A stretch of 64,000 bases of DNA from Bacteroides intestinalis DSM 17393 (lineage in GTDB: Bacteria > Bacteroidota > Bacteroidia > Bacteroidales > Bacteroidaceae), in assembly GCF_000172175.1 (NCBI RefSeq), contig NZ_ABJL02000008.1, positions 682,001-746,000 on the forward strand, written 5' to 3'. Below are positions 28,371 through 37,323 of the stretch, piece after piece (position 1 is the first letter of the stretch; the number at the start of each line of letters is the position of its first letter). A program made the translations under genes and the position numbers. The notes beneath the pieces were generated by a model. The model was not told the origin of the DNA, searched no databases, and saw nothing but the letters and a program-made list of their open reading frames with translations.

Positions 28371-29105
28371 TTATCGTCCTCCATCAACTTTAATAATCGC
28401 ACCATTGATATATGAAGCTCGTTCCGATGCCAAGAATAATGCTACTTGAGCAATTTCTTCTGTTTTACCCAGACGTCTTAACGACGACTCTACTGATAAC
28501 TGTTTTAATTGTTCAGTATTATATTGTTGAATCATTTCAGTTTCTATCGGTCCAGGAGCTATGGCATTTACCCTAATTCCAAGAGGTCCCAATTCTTTCG
28601 CCAAACATTGGGTCATAAATAATACGGCAGCCTTACTACTTCCATACGCAATCTTACCTGGCTGTGGTTCGATACCTGCAATAGAGCCCATATTAATTAT
28701 TACCCCACTTCTTTGCCTAATCATTTTTTTTGATATTTTCTGAATAATATTGAGCATAGAAAAATAATTGGTATCAAACAACACTTTTACATCCTCTATT
28801 TTAGTCTGACTTAACAATCCCACAGTAGAGATACCAGCATTATTTATAAGAATATCTATTTTCAAGTTCTCATCGAGAATTTTTTTTATTCCAATATTAA
28901 GTGATTCACCATCAGTTATATCAAAATAAACAAGTTTTATCCAAACATTATGTACTCGCTCTAGTTCTGCTTTCCACATGATGAAACTTTCGCTTTCTTT
29001 ACGCATGCATGCCCAAACATTAGTACCAGCTTTCGCAAACATTTCTACAAGAACCTTACCTATGCCACGGTTCGCACCTGTTATTATAATATTCTTACCT
29101 TTCAT
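28371..29105 (-). CDS. SDR oxidoreductase (FabG-like), second of two
   Basis: 244 residues, classical SDR: TGANRGIGKV cofactor motif, NNAGIS, catalytic Ser in INMGSIAG and YGSSKAAV (YxxxK), and a C-terminal INGAIIKVDGGR. Closely resembles 3-oxoacyl-ACP reductases. It is adjacent to another SDR and to ACP/transketolase genes, so a carrier-bound keto group is a plausible substrate. Confidence 0.85.
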   Translation of the reverse strand: MKGKNIIITGANRGIGKVLVEMFAKAGTNVWACMRKESESFIMWKAELERVHNVWIKLVYFDITDGESLNIGIKKILDENLKIDILINNAGISTVGLLSQTKIEDVKVLFDTNYFSMLNIIQKISKKMIRQRSGVIINMGSIAGIEPQPGKIAYGSSKAAVLFMTQCLAKELGPLGIRVNAIAPGPIETEMIQQYNTEQLKQLSVESSLRRLGKTEEIAQVALFLASERASYINGAIIKVDGGR

Positions 29106-29108
29106 GCA

Positions 29109-29858
29109 CTATTTCAACGATCTACCACCATCTATAATTAAAGTATGCCCCGTAATATAAGACGCAGCATCACTAAGCAAAAAAATAACGGCGTAAGCTA
29201 TTTCAAAAGGTTCCGCATATCTTTTCAACAGATATTTTTGCATATCCTTCTTATAATCTTCCTCAGAAAAACTCAATTTCATTTTCAGATCAGTATTAAC
29301 CATTGAAGGGTGTACACTATTAGAGCGAATCCCCCTCACTGCAAATTCTACTGCACAACTTTTTGAATAAGACGTAATAGCACCCTTTGATAAAGAGTAT
29401 AATCCATTCGCAGGAGTAAAAGTATATAACCCAGCCAGTGAAGACATGAATACAATTGAAGCATTTTTCTTAATTTTCTTCCTCTTGTACAAGAGATTAG
29501 TTAAAAAGATAGGTGCTTTAGTATTAACAGCTAATACCTTCTCATATTCCTCTTCACTGATAAAATGCAACGGCTTCGTATTCGAAATACCTGCATTATT
29601 CACCAGCCCATCAATTGGATCAATTAACTCTACAAAATCCAAAATCTCATTATAATTAGCAAGATTTATCTGATACACACTACAATTCTCGCTCTCTAAC
29701 ATACCTACCGTTTCATTCAATGCATCTATATTAATATCGACTAACAGTAGTATTGCACCCATTTTAGCAGCCTCAATGGCAATAGAACGACCTATTCCAC
29801 TACCTGCTCCTGTTATAAGAATCCGTTTGTACTCTAAAGAAAATGGATTATAGTTCAT
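29109..29858 (-). CDS. SDR oxidoreductase (FabG-like), first of two
   Basis: 249 residues, classical SDR: TGAGSGIGRS, VNNAGIS, VFMSSLAGL, YSLSKGAI (YxxxK) and YITGHTLIIDGG. Its start overlaps the stop of the upstream ACP gene by 4 bp, so it is translationally coupled to the carrier. Probably reduces or oxidises a carrier-bound or nucleotide-sugar keto group; the two SDRs may act on successive steps. Confidence 0.85.
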   Translation of the reverse strand: MNYNPFSLEYKRILITGAGSGIGRSIAIEAAKMGAILLLVDINIDALNETVGMLESENCSVYQINLANYNEILDFVELIDPIDGLVNNAGISNTKPLHFISEEEYEKVLAVNTKAPIFLTNLLYKRKKIKKNASIVFMSSLAGLYTFTPANGLYSLSKGAITSYSKSCAVEFAVRGIRSNSVHPSMVNTDLKMKLSFSEEDYKKDMQKYLLKRYAEPFEIAYAVIFLLSDAASYITGHTLIIDGGRSLK

Positions 29859-30085
29859 TGCTTAGATTTAACGATGCTATATAAATCTCCAATAGTTTTT
29901 GCCTGTCTAATGTCATCACTTGTAATAATGATACCATATTCCTCATCCACCATAGCAATAACAGATAATACTAATAACGAATTCCACTCATCATTATCTT
30001 TAAAATCAGTCAATACTGAAAAGTTACTAGTGTCAATGTCATCAAACAAATTCACTATGTTTTGAATAAAATCCTGTAATTCCAT
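29855..30085 (-). CDS. Acyl carrier protein (first of two)
   Basis: 76 residues with the attachment Ser in DEWNSLLVLSVI; the Asp before Ser is replaced by Asn, less usual but found in dedicated ACPs. The helix after it is acidic (VDEEYG). It opens the acyl-carrier block just 4 bp after pseI, linking that block to the pseudaminic acid genes. Confidence 0.8.
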   Translation of the reverse strand: MELQDFIQNIVNLFDDIDTSNFSVLTDFKDNDEWNSLLVLSVIAMVDEEYGIIITSDDIRQAKTIGDLYSIVKSKQ

Positions 30086-30089
30086 ATTC

Positions 30090-31121
30090 TTAAATTATTT
30101 TATTATTAATATCAATATCACTTAACTGCAAAGGTTCTCCCATAGGAATGCATCTCTTAGCTACTTGCCCTAACATTTGTTCATAATAAACAGGCGATAA
30201 GCCATCAGCAGGCCTAAACGATTTTGTATTCTCAACGGTAAAAATGTCACCTGGATTAATATCCACAATGGCATAAATGGCTCTTCTTTTAGCCCGTTCT
30301 CTATCCGAGATTTCTCTTTTTATCCCCCCTAATGCACTTTCCACATCTCTTACACCATCCACCATTTTTTTAAATTCTTGAGGTTCCATCGAAAAAGAAG
30401 AATCTGGCCCACCTAACGATCTGTCTAAAATAAAATGCTTTTCTATAATTTTTGCACCTAGTGCAACAGAAGTCATTGGCACCACACTCCCCATCGTATG
30501 ATCTGAAACCCCAACTACAGTCTTAAAAGTAGCAATCATATCAGGAATTGTCAAAAGATTAGCCTGTTCTAACGATGCAGGATATTCTGACGTACATTTC
30601 AACAATGAAACATCTTTATTACCCATTTCATAACAAGCATCAAGAGCTATTTTTATATCATTGTAATCGGCAACACCTGTAGACATAATTATAGGTTTGC
30701 CTACCTTAGCCACCTGCTTGATAAGAGGTATATCATTTATCTCAAAAGAAGCAATCTTATAGATAGGAATTTCCATTTTTTGCAAAAAAGCCACTCCTTC
30801 TAAATCAAATGGTGTAGAAAAGAAATCCAAACCTAACCGTTCTGATATATTCTTTAATTCTGGCTGCCATTCATAAGGCATATAAGCATCAGTATATAAT
30901 TGATAACGGGTAACTCCTTTCCAAAGCCCCGATTTTATCATACCGAAATGTTCGTTATTTATATCCATAACAAGCGAATCCGGCTTATATGTTTGTACTT
31001 TAACTGCATCAGCACCTGAAGCCGCCATTGCTTCAATAGTTTTCACAGCCAAATCAAAATTATGATTATGGTTGGCTGACAATTCAGCAATAATATAAAC
31101 TCTATTCTCTTTTAGTTTCAT
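30090..31121 (-). CDS. pseI: Pseudaminic acid synthase
   Basis: 343 residues from the ATG at 31119-31121, the exact length of Campylobacter PseI; an upstream start would overlap pseH. NeuB-type TIM barrel (IIAELSANHNHN at the N terminus, VKVQTYKPDS, FSTPFDLEGV, ISTGVADYND, EKHFILDRSLGGPDSSFS) plus a C-terminal SAF/antifreeze-like domain (RAIYAIVDINPGD). It condenses the 2,4-diacetamido-2,4,6-trideoxy-altrose with PEP to form Pse. Secure from motifs and from the surrounding pse genes. Confidence 0.93.
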   Translation of the reverse strand: MKLKENRVYIIAELSANHNHNFDLAVKTIEAMAASGADAVKVQTYKPDSLVMDINNEHFGMIKSGLWKGVTRYQLYTDAYMPYEWQPELKNISERLGLDFFSTPFDLEGVAFLQKMEIPIYKIASFEINDIPLIKQVAKVGKPIIMSTGVADYNDIKIALDACYEMGNKDVSLLKCTSEYPASLEQANLLTIPDMIATFKTVVGVSDHTMGSVVPMTSVALGAKIIEKHFILDRSLGGPDSSFSMEPQEFKKMVDGVRDVESALGGIKREISDRERAKRRAIYAIVDINPGDIFTVENTKSFRPADGLSPVYYEQMLGQVAKRCIPMGEPLQLSDIDINNKII

Positions 31122-31125
31122 AGAA

Positions 31126-31716
31126 TCACCATTTAACGGGATTTTGTTTGTTAAATCTAACAAACTGATTTATCAATTTATCTCCTGATAGTTTTCGAAA
31201 CTCAGTTGCAGGCGTATGCATTTTCACATATTTCCGACCATCAATTTCTACAATCTTATCCTCTATTGCGCCAAAGAATCTGGATAATTGATACGCATTA
31301 GTATTACCCCACAAAAGATACCCAAAAAGATTTTCAAATCCTAATTCGTCAAAAAACAACTTTTTATAGTAATACTGTATCTCTATACCTATACCAGAAT
31401 TTGCCATATACGGTGAAAGGTAGTATCCAGGTTCTCCTTCTTTATGTTCATAATCTACATTTATGATACTCAACACCCCTATCGGTATATTATTCCTATA
31501 AAATAGCCAATAATATGCATCATTCCTTTCTGACAAATTATATACAAAAGTACAATGATTTTCAAACGGAATAATATCTTTTGTTATCATCCACTTACGT
31601 ATATCCTCATGATTTCTCCACTCCCAAACTAACTTCACTTCTTCAAGAGTAAGACCTACAAAGTTTTTATACGTATAGTTATTTATTTGATAAATTTTAT
31701 TTCGATCTATATTCAT
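31126..31716 (-). CDS. pseH: PseH-like GNAT N-acyltransferase
   Basis: 196 residues, GNAT fold (IPIGVLSIINVDYEHKEGEPG, ANSGIGIEIQYYYKKLFF, RFFGAIEDK). In the Pse pathway PseH adds an acyl group from a CoA donor to the 4-amino group of UDP-4-amino-4,6-dideoxy-AltNAc. It overlaps pseG by 4 bp and lies just before pseI, the expected set. With two ACPs and an acyl ligase downstream, it may use a non-acetyl donor; that is inference. Confidence 0.82.
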   Translation of the reverse strand: MNIDRNKIYQINNYTYKNFVGLTLEEVKLVWEWRNHEDIRKWMITKDIIPFENHCTFVYNLSERNDAYYWLFYRNNIPIGVLSIINVDYEHKEGEPGYYLSPYMANSGIGIEIQYYYKKLFFDELGFENLFGYLLWGNTNAYQLSRFFGAIEDKIVEIDGRKYVKMHTPATEFRKLSGDKLINQFVRFNKQNPVKW

Positions 31717-32675
31717 AACAAATGAAAGATTGAGATATATTTTTCTTTTTGTTTTGAATAATCAATAAAAGATGCTACGTTCAAATTATCACATGTTAAA
31801 GCCGCAACCAACGAGTTTAGATAATTTTCATCAAGCAGATTTCCTAATGGTACAATGGAATTAGTCTTCAATAAAGCATTATACATACCTACTTGGTTAT
31901 CAACATAATATCCAGAAAGAACCTTTGTCCCTCTTGATAACGCCTCATAGCAGATCATACTACTTGATAATATAGCAAATTTTGATATGTCAAAAAGGTT
32001 AGCTATTTCTTGTGCGGAAGCATCTATGTGAACCGCTAACCCTTCTGACAAAAACTCACGAATTCTTTCAGTACCAATAACACTAGAAGCTATAAGATGA
32101 ATTTCATATTGAAGTTTACAGTTTTTCAAATACCTAAATGTTTTTTCCGTCAATAAATATTGATCTGTACCTCCAAAACATATTGTGATGATATTAGATG
32201 ATATTTTTTTTTCTGATTTATATTTCCTAAATGGTGCGCGAAGAATAACCCACTCAAACCCACATAATATTTTAGTATATGGTTCAACAGAATACTTTGA
32301 AAAATCCTCCTCTACATAATTAATTAAAACATCTGAATAGTGATGCATATTATATGAAGCCAGACAAACCAATTTACATCCCTTTCTCTTTATTTGTCTC
32401 TCATATTCAGATGTAAAGAAATAATTATCCAAAAAGACTATTTCATTACCAGAAAGACAGGAAAGAAATACATCAAATTTAGTTTCATCAGATGGAAGAG
32501 CTACAAGATCACAAACTTCACCAACTGCCTGCCTTTGATATTCTGTCGGTTCTTGAGTATAAAATACACACTCAAAATCATCTTTTAGCATATCTGCTAA
32601 AGCCAATGTACGAACAAAATGACCATAACCTATTTGGACATTAGCATCTGCTCGAAATAATATTCTTTTCTTCAA
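31713..32675 (-). CDS. pseG: UDP-2,4-diacetamido-2,4,6-trideoxy-beta-L-altropyranose hydrolase
   Basis: 320 residues, GT-B-like PseG family. FRADANVQIGYGHFVRTLALAD at the N terminus is the usual opening and active-site His loop, ITICFGGTDQ begins the second domain and SSSMICYEALSRG is the UDP loop. It releases UDP from the fully substituted sugar before PseI. The next gene upstream is pseF (44-bp gap). Confidence 0.9.
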   Translation of the reverse strand: MKKRILFRADANVQIGYGHFVRTLALADMLKDDFECVFYTQEPTEYQRQAVGEVCDLVALPSDETKFDVFLSCLSGNEIVFLDNYFFTSEYERQIKRKGCKLVCLASYNMHHYSDVLINYVEEDFSKYSVEPYTKILCGFEWVILRAPFRKYKSEKKISSNIITICFGGTDQYLLTEKTFRYLKNCKLQYEIHLIASSVIGTERIREFLSEGLAVHIDASAQEIANLFDISKFAILSSSMICYEALSRGTKVLSGYYVDNQVGMYNALLKTNSIVPLGNLLDENYLNSLVAALTCDNLNVASFIDYSKQKEKYISIFHLL

Positions 32676-32719
32676 TCTTTATATTATATAGCAGTAATAT
32701 GAATTAATATTTTAGGTAT

Positions 32720-33406
32720 TTACCCGCGAACATATAGCATTTTATACTTAAATTCTGCCATCCTCCAATCCTGTTCTGTGTCAATATCTTGCACTCGATC
32801 TTCGTCAACCACTATCCCTCCCCTTTTAATGTCACCAGAGAGCCATCGGTCAATCTTATGCCAATAGAATGTACCTGAATCATGATAGGCAGATTCCAAA
32901 TCCTGGCTACGAGTTTTAGCATATTCCGGCCAATTGAAATAAATTTCCCCCTCACTGTTCATACCATATGAACGCAATATAGGATATGAGAACTGTACAA
33001 CAGGTACTATAGACGAAAAATCCGAATGAATCAATCTTTCATAGCCAACAACAATATCCTCATTCAGAAGTAGTGGAGAAGTTGCCAAAATACAACACAT
33101 ATTATCAAAAAAATCTCCTTGTTCTTTATACCTATCCAATACTTCTCGAATAACATCTGCTAATGTAGCATAATCATTTGCAGTTTCTTCTGTTCTCAAA
33201 AAAGGAACTGAAGCTCCATATTGTCGTGCCACTTCCGCTATTTCCAAATCATCCGTTGATACCATAACTTCATCAAAGAGATGCGTTGAAAGAGCTGTTT
33301 CAATGGAGTAGGCAATGATAGGTTTACCCATAAAAAGCTTGACATTTTTATGAGGAATACGTTTGCTACCACCACGAGCAGGTATAATTGCTATGTTCCT
33401 CATCAC
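32720..33406 (-). CDS. pseF: Pseudaminic acid cytidylyltransferase
   Basis: 228 residues with the CMP-sialate synthetase motif IIPARGGSKRIPHKN at the N terminus, AYSIETAL, VSTDDLEIAEVA and ATSPLL. It activates Pse as CMP-Pse for transfer. The start overlaps the stop of pseC by 4 bp (ATGA). Confidence 0.9.
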   Translation of the reverse strand: MMRNIAIIPARGGSKRIPHKNVKLFMGKPIIAYSIETALSTHLFDEVMVSTDDLEIAEVARQYGASVPFLRTEETANDYATLADVIREVLDRYKEQGDFFDNMCCILATSPLLLNEDIVVGYERLIHSDFSSIVPVVQFSYPILRSYGMNSEGEIYFNWPEYAKTRSQDLESAYHDSGTFYWHKIDRWLSGDIKRGGIVVDEDRVQDIDTEQDWRMAEFKYKMLYVRG

Positions 33407-34560
33407 CTTACAAATTCTAAAACCTTTTCAATTACCCAATCCTGTTCTTCATTAGTAAGTGAAGGAAACATCGGTAATGCCAAACACTTAGTGTAGTATT
33501 CCTCAGCAACAGGACAATCTCCTTCTTTCCATCCAAATTGTTTATAATATGGCATCAAGTGTGCCGGCGCATAAAGAACTTGGGCAAAGATGTTATTCTC
33601 ACGCAAAAAGTCATACAAGGCTTTTCTATTATCAACCTGAATAATATATAAGTGAAATGCATGAAGAATATTATCTGCTCTAAAAGGAGTTTTAATAACG
33701 GTTCCTTCAAAAGCTTTATCATATTTCTTTGCAATCTCCCCACGGCGAGAAATACTCCAATCCATTCTACTTAATTGAGAGATCCCCAATGCTGCTTGAA
33801 ATTCAGTAAAACGATAGTTGTAACCAAGTTCTTGCATTTCGTAATACCACCCTCCATCATGCTTTATCAGTTTTTCAGGATCACGAGTAATACCATGAGT
33901 TCTATAAAGACACAACTTTTCATAAAGCTCCCTATTGTTAGTTGTTACAGCTCCACCCTCACCTGTAGCAATATGTTTTACAGGATGGAAAGAAAAAACT
34001 GTAAGATCGGCGTATAAACTATTACCCACTCGGTTTACTATTCCTTTACTATCAGTGAAAGTAGCACCTGGAGCATGACAAGCATCCTCTACAATAGCAA
34101 AATTATACTCGACTGCAAGTTGTCTCATCCTTTCACCATCAATAGGATATCCAGCAAAGTCTACAGGAACTACAGCTTTATATGTTCCTTTAGGAGAAGC
34201 TTTCAAAATAGTTTCTAATCTATCTAAATCAATCAAGAAAGTCTGAGGATGAATATCGCAGAAAACAATCTCTGCTCCTTGATAACGAAAACCATTGGCA
34301 CTAGCAACAAAAGTATTTGGAGTAGTAATTATTTTATCGCCGGGGGTAATCCCCAAAGCCATAGCACACAAATGCAAAGCTGCAGTACCATTACTTACCA
34401 CACAAGCATATTTGCTGTCACAAAATTCAGCAAATGCTTTCTCAAATTTATTAATCTTTGGCCCCTGAGTGAGATAATCAGATTTAAGAGCCTCTACCAC
34501 AGCCTGAATATCTTCGTCAGTAATATACTGGCGACCATAAGAAAGAGTATGGTCTATCAT
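33403..34560 (-). CDS. pseC: UDP-4-amino-4,6-dideoxy-N-acetyl-beta-L-altrosamine transaminase
   Basis: 385 residues, DegT/DnrJ/EryC1 aminotransferase. YGRQYITDEDIQAVVEALK opening, SNGTAALHLCAMALG, VEDACHAPGA and the PLP lysine in VFSFHPVKHIATGEGG (about residue 190). Uses the 4-keto product of PseB (or the first intermediate of FnlA) with L-Glu. Two bp separate it from the PseB homologue. Confidence 0.92.
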   Translation of the reverse strand: MIDHTLSYGRQYITDEDIQAVVEALKSDYLTQGPKINKFEKAFAEFCDSKYACVVSNGTAALHLCAMALGITPGDKIITTPNTFVASANGFRYQGAEIVFCDIHPQTFLIDLDRLETILKASPKGTYKAVVPVDFAGYPIDGERMRQLAVEYNFAIVEDACHAPGATFTDSKGIVNRVGNSLYADLTVFSFHPVKHIATGEGGAVTTNNRELYEKLCLYRTHGITRDPEKLIKHDGGWYYEMQELGYNYRFTEFQAALGISQLSRMDWSISRRGEIAKKYDKAFEGTVIKTPFRADNILHAFHLYIIQVDNRKALYDFLRENNIFAQVLYAPAHLMPYYKQFGWKEGDCPVAEEYYTKCLALPMFPSLTNEEQDWVIEKVLEFVR

Positions 34561-34562
34561 AA

Positions 34563-35591
34563 TTATTTTACTTTAAAATTTGAATTTACATATCTACGTA
34601 TTTTATCCCTCAATGAATCAACAGTCTCCCACTCCGTATTTGTGTCTGAACCATAAGCAAAATCTTCAGGAACCGATTTTGCATTATAATGAGTAAGATA
34701 GGTTTCCTTGTTGCGGTTATCAGTAAACGCTATAGCAGGAAGAATTGCATATGAACTACCTAAATCAATCGTATTTATCGCATCATCTTTCGATATCATT
34801 TGTTCGTGTAACTTTTCGCTAGGACGAATACCAACTTCACTTTGTGCAAGATTAGGAGCTATTGCCATAGCCACATCAGTAATGCGATATGACGGACATT
34901 TCGGAATAAAAATCTCTCCTCCTAAGTGATTTTGTATAGCACATATCACCATATCTACAGCTGTCTGTTGTGTAACATTAAAACGAGTCATCCGTTTGTC
35001 TGTAATAGGAAGTTCCTTTGCACCCATATCCCTACGTTCAATAAAATATGGAATAACAGAACCTCTTGCCCCTATTACATTACCATAACGAACAACAGAA
35101 AATTTAATATCTTTTCTTCCCTTTATATTATTGGCTGCAACAAAAAGTTTATCGGATAATAACTGGGATGCTCCATATAAATTAATTGGTGCACATGCCT
35201 TATCTGATGATAGTGAAATAATATTTTTTATATTACAAATAAGAGCTACATCTATAACATTCTGAGCTCCTATAACATTAGTTTTCACGCACTCTTCCGG
35301 ATTGTATTCTGCAGTATCAGGTTGTGATATAGATGCTGCATGAATTAAAATATCAACCTCACTACATGCTCTCAATAATCGCTCTTTATCTCTTATATCT
35401 CCTATAAAAAAGCGCAATTGAGGATACTGTTTATGAGGATATTGCCTCTGCATAACATATTGAGCTGATTCTCCTCGCGAATAAACAATAATTTTTTTTA
35501 TTCCGGGATAATCTCTAAAAACTGTTTCTACAAACTTTTTCCCAAAAGAACCCGTTCCACCAGTTATAAGGATAGATTTACCATTTAGCAT
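34563..35591 (-). CDS. pseB: PseB-like inverting 4,6-dehydratase, divergent at conserved positions
   Basis: 342 residues, FlaA1/PseB-type SDR by overall pattern: ILITGGTGSFGKKFV, YSRGESAQ, TAEYNPEECVKTNVIGA, VVRYGNVIGARGSVIP, TDKRMTRFN and GGEIFIPKCPSYRITD. Compared with canonical PseB it lacks two conserved features. The usual AAALKHVP is AASISQPD, and the YGATK lysine is Gln (NLYGASQLLSDK). The SSDKA Asp-Lys and the Tyr remain. I checked both changes on the DNA. It may be a distinct subfamily, a weakened enzyme, or one whose role is covered by FnlA. Confidence 0.78.
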   Translation of the reverse strand: MLNGKSILITGGTGSFGKKFVETVFRDYPGIKKIIVYSRGESAQYVMQRQYPHKQYPQLRFFIGDIRDKERLLRACSEVDILIHAASISQPDTAEYNPEECVKTNVIGAQNVIDVALICNIKNIISLSSDKACAPINLYGASQLLSDKLFVAANNIKGRKDIKFSVVRYGNVIGARGSVIPYFIERRDMGAKELPITDKRMTRFNVTQQTAVDMVICAIQNHLGGEIFIPKCPSYRITDVAMAIAPNLAQSEVGIRPSEKLHEQMISKDDAINTIDLGSSYAILPAIAFTDNRNKETYLTHYNAKSVPEDFAYGSDTNTEWETVDSLRDKIRRYVNSNFKVK

Positions 35592-35597
35592 ATTTTT

Positions 35598-36764
35598 TTA
35601 TTCTACAGGTTCATAATATGTATCAGGACGACTGGGATCAAAGCAATCATTGCTCCAAATAATAGTAACCATGTCTTCTGTTTCAGAAAGATTAATCAAG
35701 TTATGGGTGTATCCCGGAAGCATTTCTACTACTCTTAAGTTACTTCCATCCACATTATATTCAATCACCGGATATCTATTACCATTTTCATCTACACCCA
35801 CTTTTCTCAACTGAATAAGACCACAGCCACTTACCACTAAAAAGCGTTCAACACTATTGTTATGCCAGTGTTGTCCCTTAGTTATACCAGGTTTCGAAAT
35901 ATTAATAGATATTTGTCCATGATTTTCCGTTTTTATAAACTCTGTAAAACTCCCCCTTGTATCTACATTCATATTCAAAGCAAAAGATATCTTAGATTCC
36001 GGCAGATAAGACACAAATGTTGAATAGAGAGCTTTCTTAAAAGAATCACTCACATAAGGTACCTGAAGAGAAGTTCTCCCTTTTTTGAAATAATTCAATA
36101 AATCCACAATATCCCCCAACCGCACTCTATGTACATTAGCTACATAACAAAATTTACCTTCCCTATATTCATCACCAGTCAACGCATTTATTAATTCATC
36201 TACTAAGTCATCTATATAGACAAGATTTAACATTACATTGGGATCATTTACCTGAATAGGCAAATCATTGGCAATATTATTGCAAAATGTTGCTATAACA
36301 GAATTATAATTAGGTCTACACCATTTACCAAAAAGATTAGGGAAACGATATATCAATACTTTGGCACCTGTTTCTTTTGCATATTGAAACATCAAATCTT
36401 CTCCGGCTTTTTTAGACTGCCCGTATGGATTGTCTAATGCAGCCTGACTTGACGACGAAATCATAACAGGACATTTATTCCCATATTTTTTTAACGTATC
36501 AAGGAGTGTGGAAGCGAAACCATAATTTCCTCTCATAAACTCACTAACATCTTTCGGTCTATTAACTCCTGCTAGATTAAATACAAAATCTGCCTTTTGA
36601 CAGTATACTTCAAGTAGCTCAGGTTTTGAATCAATATCATACTCCATTATAGTAATAGTGGAATCCACTTTATACCAACGAGCTTTATTAGTAGCGATAT
36701 TGCTTAACTGCGCACAAAGATTCTTTCCAATAAAACCTTTAGCGCCTGTTATAAGTATATTCAT
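35598..36764 (-). CDS. fnlB: UDP-2-acetamido-2,6-dideoxy-beta-L-talose synthase (FnlB/CapF/WbjC)
   Basis: 388 residues, two domains. The N-terminal SDR (about 1-270) has ITGAKGFIGKNL and YGQSKKAGEDL (YxxxK). The C-terminal cupin (about 280-385) has KPGITKGQHWHNNSVERFLVVSG, with His residues for metal. CapF reduces and epimerises the FnlA product in UDP-L-FucNAc synthesis. This is the first biosynthetic gene of the operon, separated from fnlA and fnlC by about 20 kb, and follows the 559-bp gap after upxZ. Confidence 0.9.
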   Translation of the reverse strand: MNILITGAKGFIGKNLCAQLSNIATNKARWYKVDSTITIMEYDIDSKPELLEVYCQKADFVFNLAGVNRPKDVSEFMRGNYGFASTLLDTLKKYGNKCPVMISSSSQAALDNPYGQSKKAGEDLMFQYAKETGAKVLIYRFPNLFGKWCRPNYNSVIATFCNNIANDLPIQVNDPNVMLNLVYIDDLVDELINALTGDEYREGKFCYVANVHRVRLGDIVDLLNYFKKGRTSLQVPYVSDSFKKALYSTFVSYLPESKISFALNMNVDTRGSFTEFIKTENHGQISINISKPGITKGQHWHNNSVERFLVVSGCGLIQLRKVGVDENGNRYPVIEYNVDGSNLRVVEMLPGYTHNLINLSETEDMVTIIWSNDCFDPSRPDTYYEPVE

Positions 36765-37323
36765 TCTTCAAACAATTACAAATTGTTATTACTCATAATG
36801 TATATATTCCTTCTATAAGAACACCTCACAAAAAATTACTATTATTTTTTGTCATTGTCATACCATTAAGTCCATATTCCGTAATTTCAGACTCAGAAAT
36901 TCTCTGCAACCGTTAATAATTCCAATAAAATTTGCCAAAACAGTCCAAACCGACTACTCACCATACTAATTATGCTATAGCATAAAGCGATTATCTCTAC
37001 CAAAAATCCGATATTCTCATATCCATATCGCAAAACCATTAATGCAAGACTCTAAAGAGTCATGTCTTTCACATATCCTTATAGACAATAACTTGAAAGG
37101 GCTTGGAGATTATCTTAATACCACCTATAGTACTTACAAATACTCTCTCTAGAAAATACCCCCAACATAGTTTGTAGACATTTCCTGCAGACTCCATCAT
37201 TCAGTCTGTAGTTTATAATCAATTCTAAGATAATCTCAAAGTCATACAATAAAAATACCTTCCTATATATGCACTTTCCAACAATTACTCATCAGATGTG
37301 TTGAATATTTTAATGAATAAATT
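36765..37323 (-). other. 559-bp non-coding gap between upxZ and the first biosynthetic gene
   Basis: No convincing ORF in any frame. It is AT-rich and contains many short symmetries: AACAATT-aca-AATTGTT (36771-36787), caaaaaat/attttttg (36829-36851), the 14-bp palindrome TATGCTATAGCATA (36971-36984), gactct-aa-agagtc (37048-37061), a cagact/agtctg stem near 37188-37208 and a 12-bp repeat GAGATTATCTTA inverted 108 bp apart (37106-37117, 37226-37237). No TAnnTTTG box was seen on the minus strand. It may be a processed leader, a target for UpxY-type antitermination, or remains of a lost gene. Confidence 0.6.

Noticed and set aside
23843..30085. Housekeeping fatty acid synthesis genes
   Set aside because: No fabD, fabF or fabZ; flanked and overlapped by capsule genes, with two dedicated ACPs and a ligase.
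37106..37237. Second invertible element (12-bp inverted repeat 108 bp apart)
   Set aside because: No promoter box lies inside and the repeat differs from the 38.7-kb repeat; treated as part of the non-coding gap.
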